From positions 1 to 18,610 of the forward strand of contig CAMUFS010000013.1 in the NCBI GenBank assembly GCA_947088195.1: 18,610 bases of DNA, written 5' to 3'. This DNA is from an uncultured Clostridia bacterium (GTDB lineage Bacteria > Bacillota > Clostridia > Lachnospirales > Lachnospiraceae). Made by a program: the position numbers and the translations under genes. Positions 6,952 through 13,612 of the stretch are shown one piece after another. Each line of letters begins with the position of its first letter. The first letter of the stretch is position 1. Below the pieces are notes generated by a model. That model saw only the letters and a program-made list of their open reading frames with translations, was not told the origin of the DNA and did not search any database.

Positions 6952-8361
6952 GTGAAGAGTAATATTATTATTTTTGGAATTGGGCATTATGGAAAAAATG
7001 CATATTGGAAATTGAAGAATGAATATCATGTTATTTTTTTTGCAGATAATAATCGTAATGTGCAGGGAACCTCTTATGAAGGTGTTCCGGTAATATCTGG
7101 GGAGGAAATAAAGAACCTTGATATGAATGATATAGATATTGTCATTTGTACACGCGCCTATTATCAGATTGGTTCTCAGATTTTTGATATGGGTATTTTC
7201 AGCTATTATGTAATGCTGGAGGGATTTCTTTATCATACGGATTTAAATGAGACCATGATGCCAGTGGAGCTAAACAGGGTGCCTTATTACAAGAAAAAAG
7301 ACGATGGAAAGAATATACTTTTTGTACAGAATGCTGCATGTATACGAACGCACAGAGTGGCGAAGGTGATGAAGGAGGAGGGATATAAGGTATTTCTTTT
7401 ATACACACTGGCGCCTCCGTATGCGGCGTATGCAAAGTATACGGATATCTATGAGAATATCTGGGGATTTTCTTCGGCAAATGGTATTCTTGATTTTATT
7501 TCAAACAGTGATTTTGATGTTGTCCATTGTTCAAACGAACCAGATATATTGGTAAATATTGTACAGAAAAGCAAAAAGCCTGTGGTTGCTGATACGCATG
7601 ATATGCAGAGTATAAGGAGCGATATAGGGATTGAAACACTTGTCTTAGAGTACCTGGCAAATAAAAACAGTGATGGGTTACTGTACACCTCAGAATATGG
7701 TATGGATATAGCAAAAGATAAATACAGTTTGGAAAATAAAGAAGTGTTTTTTGTGAATAATCTGGTGACAGAGCAGATTCTTATTCCGAAATCACTGCAA
7801 AAGCTGAGTGCATTGGATCATGAAATTCACTGTGTATATGAAGGGGCAGTGGTTGGCGGGGACAGAAATAGCCATCGCTTTTTTGATGAGATATGGGAAA
7901 AAATAGCTGATGCAGGGGTACATATTCATTTTTATTCGTCCTCTGCTATGGAATATTGTAAAAGGCTGGAAAAAATAAGCTCTCTGATTCATTATGAGGG
8001 AAGTGCCAGTGGTGAAAAGCTGATTCTTGAAATGACAAAATATGATTGTGGTCTGGCTGTTTTCAATTCGGTTGGCAATAACAGACTTCATCTGGAGGGC
8101 GCTTCACCAAATAAATTATATGAATATATAAATGCTCGTATACCTGTAGTAGCGGCAGGGATAGATTCGCTAAAAAAATTTGTTGAACAATGTCATGTAG
8201 GGATGGAATTGGATTTTTCAAAAGATATTAGAAAACAGTTGGAAACAGTATGCAGGCTGCATATTGATGAAAATTTCTTGATCCGAAATAATCTGACAAT
8301 GAAATCCCATGGCAGAGAATTGGTTGCATTTTATGAGAAAGTGAAGCGGGAAAGTAATTAG
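6952..8361 (+). CDS. Glycosyltransferase with N-terminal Rossmann-like module (paralogue 2)
   Basis: A 469-aa paralogue of the preceding gene, starting at GTG 6952, three nt after its stop, with AAGGGAG upstream. The same parts recur in the same order: IIIFGIGHYGK with FADNNRNVQG and GVPVISGEEI (1-90), then ILFVQNAACIRTHR (about 121-135), FDVVHCSNEPD, VADTHDMQS, EIHCVYEGA, HYEGSASGEK and ASPNKLYEYINARIPVV. The two genes share an identical 24-nt block (6399-6422 and 7821-7844) around the EIHCVYEG motif, while other parts have diverged freely. This suggests an old duplication with one strongly constrained site or a local conversion patch. The pair probably adds two different sugars or makes two different linkages. 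Its stop codon abuts the ATG of the epimerase gene. Confidence 0.8.
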   Translation: MKSNIIIFGIGHYGKNAYWKLKNEYHVIFFADNNRNVQGTSYEGVPVISGEEIKNLDMNDIDIVICTRAYYQIGSQIFDMGIFSYYVMLEGFLYHTDLNETMMPVELNRVPYYKKKDDGKNILFVQNAACIRTHRVAKVMKEEGYKVFLLYTLAPPYAAYAKYTDIYENIWGFSSANGILDFISNSDFDVVHCSNEPDILVNIVQKSKKPVVADTHDMQSIRSDIGIETLVLEYLANKNSDGLLYTSEYGMDIAKDKYSLENKEVFFVNNLVTEQILIPKSLQKLSALDHEIHCVYEGAVVGGDRNSHRFFDEIWEKIADAGVHIHFYSSSAMEYCKRLEKISSLIHYEGSASGEKLILEMTKYDCGLAVFNSVGNNRLHLEGASPNKLYEYINARIPVVAAGIDSLKKFVEQCHVGMELDFSKDIRKQLETVCRLHIDENFLIRNNLTMKSHGRELVAFYEKVKRESN

Positions 8362-9441
8362 ATGAAAATAATAACAGTTGTTGGTGCAAGACCTCAATTT
8401 ATAAAAGCAGCAGCCGTATCTAGGGTGATAAGGCAATATGCGACAGAGATCTTGGTTCATACGGGGCAGCATTATGACAGCAATATGTCGGAAATTTTTT
8501 TTAAAGAACTAGACATTCCAAGACCGGATTATCATATGGGGGTAGGATCAGGCTCTCATGCTAGACAGACAGCGGAGATGCTAATTAAGCTGGAGGAGAT
8601 TTATTTAAAAGAGAAGCCTGATTTTGTGCTGGTATATGGTGATACCAATTCCACCCTGGCTGCGGCATTGGCAGCGTCTAAAATATTGATTCCGGTTATT
8701 CATGTGGAAGCAGGACTGCGCTCTTTTAATATGTCAATGCCGGAAGAACAGAATAGAATACTGACGGATCATATTTCAAAGTATTTGTTTTGTCCGACAC
8801 AGACGGCGGTGAAGCATTTAGAAAAGGAAAATATTACGGATAACGTTTATTGTGTTGGGGATGTAATGTGTGATGCTGTATTTTTTTATTTAAAAAAAAT
8901 AAAAGAGATTCCAGAAGAAGATTTTATAAATAAGCTCAGATTTTTATTTCCATGGGAGAAAAATTTGAAAAACTGGTATATTGCCACCGTACACAGGGCG
9001 GAAAATACAGAAAATGAAAATGCGCTTAATGAAGTAATGAAGGCTCTTGATAAATTGGAATATCCGGTTTTATTTCCTGTTCATCCGAGAATCAGAATAT
9101 TCACAGAACGGTTGATGGACAGAAATAGGTATGAAAATATCTGTTTTGTGGAGCCTCTGGGATATCTGGAAATGCTTTTTTTCACCAATCACGCAGTAAA
9201 GGTGATAACAGATTCGGGAGGCTTGCAGAAGGAAGCATATATTATGCATAAAAATGTTGTCACTCTGAGAAATCAGACAGAATGGGTGGAAACGTTGGAG
9301 GGAAATCATAATATATTATGTACAGTTGAAAGCGAAAAAATTCTGGAGGCAGTCAGAAGGACTGATATAAAAGGAAAATTTAAAGATTTTTTATACGGCA
9401 ACGGAGATGCAGCAGAAAAAATATGCAAAATTATATTTTAA
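8362..9441 (+). CDS. UDP-N-acetyl sugar 2-epimerase, non-hydrolysing (WecB/WbpI family)
   Basis: A 359-aa protein of normal family length. Hallmarks are KIITVVGARPQFIKAAAVSR (2-21), YGDTNSTLAA with Asp94, HVEAGLRS with Glu116, MPEEQNR with Glu129 and ATVHRAEN with His211. These line up with the residues reported as catalytic in E. coli WecB (Asp95, Glu117, Glu131, His213). The family inverts C2 of UDP-GlcNAc or modified relatives. The GARPQFIKAA start and TEWVE near the C-terminus (instead of TRPE and TTERPE of classical WecB) recall the branch with WbpI, which acts on UDP-2,3-diacetamido-glucuronate. Given the WbpG-like gene nearby, a modified substrate is plausible but not proven. The ATG follows the upstream TAG directly. 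Confidence 0.87.
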   Translation: MKIITVVGARPQFIKAAAVSRVIRQYATEILVHTGQHYDSNMSEIFFKELDIPRPDYHMGVGSGSHARQTAEMLIKLEEIYLKEKPDFVLVYGDTNSTLAAALAASKILIPVIHVEAGLRSFNMSMPEEQNRILTDHISKYLFCPTQTAVKHLEKENITDNVYCVGDVMCDAVFFYLKKIKEIPEEDFINKLRFLFPWEKNLKNWYIATVHRAENTENENALNEVMKALDKLEYPVLFPVHPRIRIFTERLMDRNRYENICFVEPLGYLEMLFFTNHAVKVITDSGGLQKEAYIMHKNVVTLRNQTEWVETLEGNHNILCTVESEKILEAVRRTDIKGKFKDFLYGNGDAAEKICKIIF

Positions 9442-9471
9442 TGAACGATAAAACATATAGGAGATAAATTT

Positions 9472-10143
9472 ATGAAAATTGAGCTGACAGCTTCTCTGAT
9501 GTGTGCCAACTATGGAAATTTAGAAAAAGAGATCAGAGAGCTTGACGAGGGCGGCATTGATTCTTTCCATATTGATATTATGGATGGACGGTTCGTGCCC
9601 AATTTTGCTATGTCCTTAAATGATATGAAATACATAGCTAGTGCAACAAAAAAGCCGCTTGATGTGCATCTGATGATTGAGCATCCCAATAATAATGTAC
9701 AATTATTTTTGAAAAATCTTCGTCCAGGTGATACCGTTTATATTCATCCGGAGGCAGAGTACCATCCTTCCACAACCTTGCAGAAGATTATTGACACAGG
9801 CATGATACCGGGTATTGCTATCAATCCGGGCACAAGTGTGGAAACTGTTTATGAGATGCTTCGCATAGTTAAGAAAGTTCTGATTATGACAGTTAATCCC
9901 GGAAATGCGGGGCAGATGTATATGCCCTATGTCGGGAAAAAGATAACTCATCTGCTGAGTTTAAAAGATGAGATGAAGTTTAAGACGTATTGGGATGGCG
10001 CATGTGGTGCGGACAAGATCCGGAAATTTGCACCGATGGGAATGGACGGGTTTGTACTTGGTACAACACTTTTGTTTGGAAAAGGAAAATCTTATAGAGA
10101 AGTGATACAGGAGATTCGTCAGTATAGTGATATGGATACATAA
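9472..10143 (+). CDS. Ribulose-phosphate 3-epimerase-like protein, divergent
   Basis: A 223-aa TIM-barrel protein with all metal and catalytic positions of the RPE family: His33 and Asp35 in FHIDIMDGRFVPN, His66 in LDVHLMIEHP, and Asp175. Two usually invariant loops differ. MTVNPGFGGQ is MTVNPGNAGQ, and the phosphate-side VDGGI is replaced by WDGACGADKI. The family interconverts ribulose-5-phosphate and xylulose-5-phosphate, or related pairs such as allulose-6-phosphate and fructose-6-phosphate. As the last gene of the glycan operon it may supply a pentose or ketose precursor rather than serve central metabolism. A clear AGGAGA site stands 7 nt before the ATG. The changed loops argue for altered substrate preference. 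Confidence 0.8.
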   Translation: MKIELTASLMCANYGNLEKEIRELDEGGIDSFHIDIMDGRFVPNFAMSLNDMKYIASATKKPLDVHLMIEHPNNNVQLFLKNLRPGDTVYIHPEAEYHPSTTLQKIIDTGMIPGIAINPGTSVETVYEMLRIVKKVLIMTVNPGNAGQMYMPYVGKKITHLLSLKDEMKFKTYWDGACGADKIRKFAPMGMDGFVLGTTLLFGKGKSYREVIQEIRQYSDMDT

Positions 10144-10278
10144 AAGGTGGTAATAGCAGAAGATAAAAAGGGTGTCACATTTCTTAGAATTGAATTAGCA
10201 ATTTCGCCATAGACACACTTTGCCAACGGATTATTTTTTATCCGTTTACCAGTGGATGATGAAATATATTTTTTGCAA

Positions 10279-10449
10279 TTAACATGAAAAATCCTCCTTC
10301 AGTAATTCAGCGGCAGTGATATGAAAGGCTGTCGCTATTTTTTGAATATTATCGATCGAAATATTTCGATTGCATCTTTCAATGTCAGATATGTATGTTC
10401 TGTGCAGTTCACACAGTGTTGCAAAATCTTCTTAGGAAATATTCAGCGA
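10279..10449 (-). pseudogene. XRE/cro-C1 helix-turn-helix regulator, broken remnant
   Basis: On the minus strand a 52-codon block ending at TAA (10279-10281) translates as EDFATLCELHRTYISDIER, then NRNISIDNIQKIATAF and ITAAELLKEDFSC. This is the helix-turn-helix core and last helix of an XRE-type repressor. It is closest in pattern to LHRTYIxxIERGxRNxSLDNI proteins, a group that includes restriction-modification controller (C) proteins. Directly before EDFA is an in-frame TAA (10432-10434), preceded by SLNIS. The family normally reads xIS-Q-EDFA, so the stop is best explained as CAA mutated to TAA. No clear N-terminal helix could be followed beyond that, so the gene appears dead. Confidence 0.65.
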
Positions 10450-10561
10450 ATTGATTGTTGCTGCTTCTAATGAACTGCACATACCACCCGGAATCATTTG
10501 ATGATAGTTGTCACATAGTGCTAGCACCATGTTAGTTAGCACAGATAAGGGAAATGATAAT

Positions 10562-10597
10562 ATGGCAATTTGCAGTTTAGGCGGATTGCCATTTTTT
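10562..10597 (+). terminator. Weak intrinsic terminator-like hairpin
   Basis: ATGGCAAT (10562-10569) pairs perfectly with ATTGCCAT (10585-10592) across a 15-nt loop and is followed by a run of six Ts (10592-10597). The stem has only three G-C pairs, so activity is uncertain. On the plus strand it could end read-through from the glycan operon 420 nt upstream. Confidence 0.35.
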
Positions 10598-10681
10598 GTG
10601 GAAAAATGGGCGTTTATGTGGTAATATATAAAGGCAAAAATAAAAACACAACGTAAGGCAATCTTGCAGAACTGGTAGGTA

Positions 10682-10946
10682 GTCGCTACTGAAGCCAAAA
10701 TAAAAGCTATTCAGGTAGAAAAGAACATCGAAAAAATTAGTATGATGAGATTATTAATGAATAGCAGAACGTGCGAAGGCGATTCGTATTGCGCAGGTAT
10801 ATAAAAACGAAATGGAACGTTATGTAATTAGTGATATTGATATTGAATATTTACATAATACTGTAGAATTAGTATTAGATATTATTAAAAAGATGAGTCC
10901 AGATACAGATGTAGTAATGTATCAGCAATTAAAGGAGGATGATGAA
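10682..10946 (+). pseudogene. Frameshifted helical coding remnant
   Basis: Coding-like text runs through three frame segments: TEAKIKAIQVEKNIEKI (from about 10688), YDEIINE (about 10741-10761) and AERAKAIRIAQVYKNEMERY (from about 10763). The last joins the frame of the next gene through ISDIDIEYLHNTVELVLDIIKKM. Read together they form one charged, helix-rich protein with two apparent one- or two-base shifts. I recognise no family. The alternative is that this is non-coding DNA that looks helical because it is A-rich. Confidence 0.3.
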
Positions 10947-11360
10947 ATGCAAGTACACAAGCTGGTAGACAGAAATCTCAGTGAAATAGAAAAGGGTACC
11001 ATAGAACATTTTAAGTATTATTTTAATAATAAAAGATGTTTTGCTTTGCTTGGTGATTATGTAATTGCTGGTTTATCAGATGAAAATTCGAATAATTTGG
11101 ATGAGTTGAAACGAGAAGCACAGAAGAAGATGAATAGTTTGATTAATACTCCACCAGATTTTAGTACATATGTGATGGATGACAGATTTGGGCTGATAGT
11201 GATGAATTATGAGATATATGGAGTGAGCGCAGAAACGCTGTCAGATGAGGAAATTGAGTCTAATAAGGTAAATGTTGCCACAGCTCTTGTTGTAAGAAGT
11301 GGATGTTTAGATACATGTGATGCCGGGAAAATTATTGCAATCTGTGATAAGGAATTATAA
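10947..11360 (+). CDS. Hypothetical protein, 137 aa
   Basis: I do not recognise this protein. I chose ATG 10947 because a perfect AAAGGAGG (10931-10938) lies 8 nt before it. The frame is open further upstream to an ATG at 10812 (182 aa), but that ATG has no good ribosome site and the added part looks like a decaying neighbour. The protein looks cytoplasmic, with no signal peptide or membrane segment. A basic helical N-terminal part leads to CFALLGDYVIAGLSDE, a helix (LDELKREAQKKMNSLI), then STYVMDDRFGLIVMNYEIYGV and a C-terminal strand-rich stretch with ALVVRSGCLDTCDAGKIIAICD. The CLDTC pair of cysteines is notable. It ends 36 nt before the isochorismatase gene, with AT-only inverted repeat ATAAAAT/ATTTTAT between them. 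Confidence 0.55.
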   Translation: MQVHKLVDRNLSEIEKGTIEHFKYYFNNKRCFALLGDYVIAGLSDENSNNLDELKREAQKKMNSLINTPPDFSTYVMDDRFGLIVMNYEIYGVSAETLSDEEIESNKVNVATALVVRSGCLDTCDAGKIIAICDKEL

Positions 11361-11396
11361 TAAAATAATATTTTATATGGGGAAGGAATGGGATGA

Positions 11397-12098
11397 ATGA
11401 GAGAGAATAGAACAAAATCCGCTTTGTTGGTGATTGATATGGAGAATGGTTTTGTGGAAGCAGATTCGCCACATTGTATTGCATATGCCAAGGCTTCTGT
11501 GCCAGCTTGTGTGGATGCTGTGTCCACAGCGAGGGAGAAAGGGATTCCAGTTTTTTTTGTGAAAAGGATCTATCGACAAGATGGGAGTGATGTGGAGCTT
11601 ACCAGATATCAAGCTTGGAAGGAGGGCGGACGCGCCATGGGGCCGGGAAGTGCAGGGAAGGCCAGCGCGGAGGCCGCGGCGGGATTGAAGCCCCAAAAGG
11701 GAGATTATACAATTATTAAGCCAAGATGGAGTGCATTTTTCGGGACAGAGCTGGATTTGATATTGCGGAGATTGAGAATAGAGACAGTAATTTTGACAGG
11801 GACGACAACGCCAAATTGTATCCGCACCACCTGCTATGATGCCAATTCCTTGGATTATAATGTTGTGGTGTTGGAGGATTGTTGTTCTTCTCAGACAAAG
11901 GAGATTCAGGAGATGAATATCGCGGATATGGCGCGAATGGGCGCTATTATTATGGATAGTGTACAGTTTAGAAATTATTCAGAGGACAGTGTGGGACATG
12001 CCAAGGAGGAAATGATAAGAGAGATTCGAGAAGTAGAGCTTGTGCCCGAACCGCTTGAGGAGATGGAGGGCGGTGTTGGCTGGATGGACAGATGGTAG
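11397..12098 (+). CDS. Isochorismatase-family cysteine hydrolase
   Basis: A 233-aa cytoplasmic hydrolase with the full catalytic triad of the family: Asp14 in LLVIDMENGF, Lys108 in IIKPRWSAFFGT, and Cys141 in GTTTPNCIRTT. The family includes nicotinamidases, isochorismatases and N-carbamoyl or amide hydrolases; the KPRWSAFFGTELD and TPNCIRTTCYDA signatures place this among the general cysteine hydrolases, whose substrates are mostly unassigned. It lacks the extra metal-binding set expected for a nicotinamidase, as far as I can see. The middle of the gene (about 11625-11695) is far richer in G+C than the rest. A purine-rich GGGGAAGGA lies before the ATG at 11397. The C-terminus carries an acidic tail. 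The neighbours give no clear pathway. Confidence 0.85.
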   Translation: MRENRTKSALLVIDMENGFVEADSPHCIAYAKASVPACVDAVSTAREKGIPVFFVKRIYRQDGSDVELTRYQAWKEGGRAMGPGSAGKASAEAAAGLKPQKGDYTIIKPRWSAFFGTELDLILRRLRIETVILTGTTTPNCIRTTCYDANSLDYNVVVLEDCCSSQTKEIQEMNIADMARMGAIIMDSVQFRNYSEDSVGHAKEEMIREIREVELVPEPLEEMEGGVGWMDRW

Positions 12099-12115
12099 TA
12101 TGATTTTCTTTAGAC

Positions 12116-12144
12116 TGGACAATTTGTCTTATTCTCGCTATACT
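12116..12144 (+). promoter_or_regulatory. Sigma-A type promoter for the GH28 gene
   Basis: TGGACA (12116-12121) and TATACT (12139-12144) are separated by 17 nt, each one base from consensus. They lie 41 nt before the GH28 ATG. GACAA-T-TTGTC, a short inverted repeat, overlaps the end of the -35 element and could be an operator. Confidence 0.6.
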
Positions 12145-12184
12145 TAAATTATATTTTAGAAGAGAAAGCAGGAGGGGCAAGTAC

Positions 12185-13540
12185 ATGAAATTTGAGGTTA
12201 AATTGCCAGAAATTCGAGAAAATGAGTTTGTGATAACAGAATTTGGGGCAGTGATGGGAGGAAAGGTATCTAATACATCTGCATTTGCGAGAGCGATAGA
12301 GGCAGCAGCGCAGGCAGGAGGAGGGAAGGTTGTGATTCCGCCGGGCATCTGGTTGACGGGACCGATCGAGCTAAAGTCTAATATTGAGCTTCATGCGCAG
12401 CGAGGTGCGGTGATTCTCTTTGACAAGAATCCAGAGGAATATCCTGTATTTATTGCAGATTATGAAGGCTTGCCAAGGATTCGCACGGTATCTCCCATTC
12501 ATGCGAGAGAGGCGGAGAATATCGCTATTACTGGACAGGGGATTTTTGATGGAAATGGGCAGCTGTGGCGTCCTTTGAAAGAGATGAAGGTGACAAAGAA
12601 GCATTGGCAGCAGTGTCTTGAGAAAAGTCCTTATGTGTTAGATGGTAAAGAGGGAGGTATCTGGCTTCCAACGGAGAGTATTTATCAGGGAAATCAGGCA
12701 GGAGAGCCAGATGTCACAGATCCAGATGCTTTGGAAAAAGCAGCGCCGTATTATGATTATTATCGCCCGGTTATGGTAAGCTTGGTAAGCTGTGACAGAG
12801 TGCTTATTGATGGAGTGACTTTGCAAAATTCCCCGGCGTGGAATGTTCATCCGCTATTTTGTACCAATTTGACCATTCGCAATGCCGTGATCCGCAATCC
12901 ATATTATGCGCAGAATGGAGATGGATTAGATCTGGAATCCTGCAGGAACGCACATATTCATGATGTTCAGTTTGATGTGGGAGATGATGCGATCTGCATG
13001 AAGGCTGGCAAAAATGAGGTGGGAAGAAGAATACCTGTGCCAACAGAGGATGTCTATATTCATGATTGCATAGTTTATCATGGACATGGAGGCTTTGTGG
13101 TTGGAAGTGAGATGTCACGCGGTGTGAGAAGAGTGACGGTGGAGAACTGTACCTTTATGGGAACAGATTGTGGCCTGCGCTTTAAAAGTGCGATTGGAAG
13201 AGGCGGCGTGGTGGAAGATATCATAATTGATGGCATCTATATGGCGGATATTCCGGGGGAGGGAATTATCTTTAATATGGGCTATATGCTGACAAGTATG
13301 GACCGGATAGATGAGGAGACACTCAAGACAATTATGCCAGAGGACATTCCAGAATTTCGAAATATAACGATCAAAAATGTGTACTGCAAGGGTGCAGGGC
13401 AAGCAATTCGCATAGATGGGCTTGCACAGATGCCAATTCATGACATTACAATAGAGGATTCTTATTTTATTGCAGAGAAAGGCTACACAGAGAGCTTTGC
13501 AGAAAATATAGTATTTAACAATGTGGTGATTGAGAATTGA
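12185..13540 (+). CDS. GH28 polygalacturonase-like glycoside hydrolase, probably cytoplasmic
   Basis: A 451-aa right-handed beta-helix enzyme of glycoside hydrolase family 28, which hydrolyses alpha-1,4-galacturonate or rhamnogalacturonan links in pectin. The conserved active-site pieces are in order: NGDGLD at 244-249, VGDDAICMKAG with Asp267-Asp268, HGHGGFVVGSE with His301, and RFK at 332-334 (the RIK motif). The N-terminal GAVMGGKVSNTSAFARAI is the usual GH28 opening. No signal peptide is present, so it likely acts inside the cell on imported oligogalacturonides as an exo-enzyme. Start choice rests on an AGGAGGGG site about 10 nt before ATG 12185. It has its own promoter and ends about 70 nt before the methylase gene; no sugar transporter or other pectin gene is in view. 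Confidence 0.88.
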   Translation: MKFEVKLPEIRENEFVITEFGAVMGGKVSNTSAFARAIEAAAQAGGGKVVIPPGIWLTGPIELKSNIELHAQRGAVILFDKNPEEYPVFIADYEGLPRIRTVSPIHAREAENIAITGQGIFDGNGQLWRPLKEMKVTKKHWQQCLEKSPYVLDGKEGGIWLPTESIYQGNQAGEPDVTDPDALEKAAPYYDYYRPVMVSLVSCDRVLIDGVTLQNSPAWNVHPLFCTNLTIRNAVIRNPYYAQNGDGLDLESCRNAHIHDVQFDVGDDAICMKAGKNEVGRRIPVPTEDVYIHDCIVYHGHGGFVVGSEMSRGVRRVTVENCTFMGTDCGLRFKSAIGRGGVVEDIIIDGIYMADIPGEGIIFNMGYMLTSMDRIDEETLKTIMPEDIPEFRNITIKNVYCKGAGQAIRIDGLAQMPIHDITIEDSYFIAEKGYTESFAENIVFNNVVIEN

Positions 13541-13612
13541 GGGTAGAGCTTAGAGAACGAATAAAGTATAAATAATATGCGAGGCAAACGTGCATCAGGA
13601 AGGGGTATACAG

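Larger units (their letters stand above)
10144..10946. other. Decayed intergenic junction after the glycan operon
   Basis: About 800 nt with no intact gene. It holds a truncated minus-strand XRE gene (10279-10449), a short palindrome GTGCTAGCAC at 10518-10527, a hairpin with a T tract (10562-10597), a 7-bp inverted repeat with an 8-nt loop (10225-10246), and plus-strand coding-like text broken by apparent frameshifts (about 10682-10946). A 21-codon GTG frame at the very start (VIAEDKKGVTFLRIEL) could be another remnant. No transposase, integrase or tRNA was seen. Confidence 0.6.

Noticed and set aside
10225..10246. Inverted repeat AACGGAT/ATCCGTT as a terminator of the glycan operon
   Set aside because: The T run lies inside the loop and none follows the stem, so it does not fit an intrinsic terminator on either strand.
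10518..10542. GTGCTAGCAC palindrome and nearby TTAGCAC as an attachment or recombination site
   Set aside because: Too short, no second copy seen at another boundary, and no integrase or resolvase gene in the window.
10432..10698. Minus-strand open frame of 88 codons as an independent gene
   Set aside because: It has no ribosome site or recognisable domain; only its last codons (SLNIS) join the XRE pseudogene frame across the TAA, so it is treated as part of decayed DNA.
12804..13441. Long minus-strand frames opposite the GH28 gene (and similar ones opposite asnB and the glycosyltransferases)
   Set aside because: Shadows of well-supported plus-strand genes; no ribosome sites and low-complexity His/Ile/Ser-rich translations.
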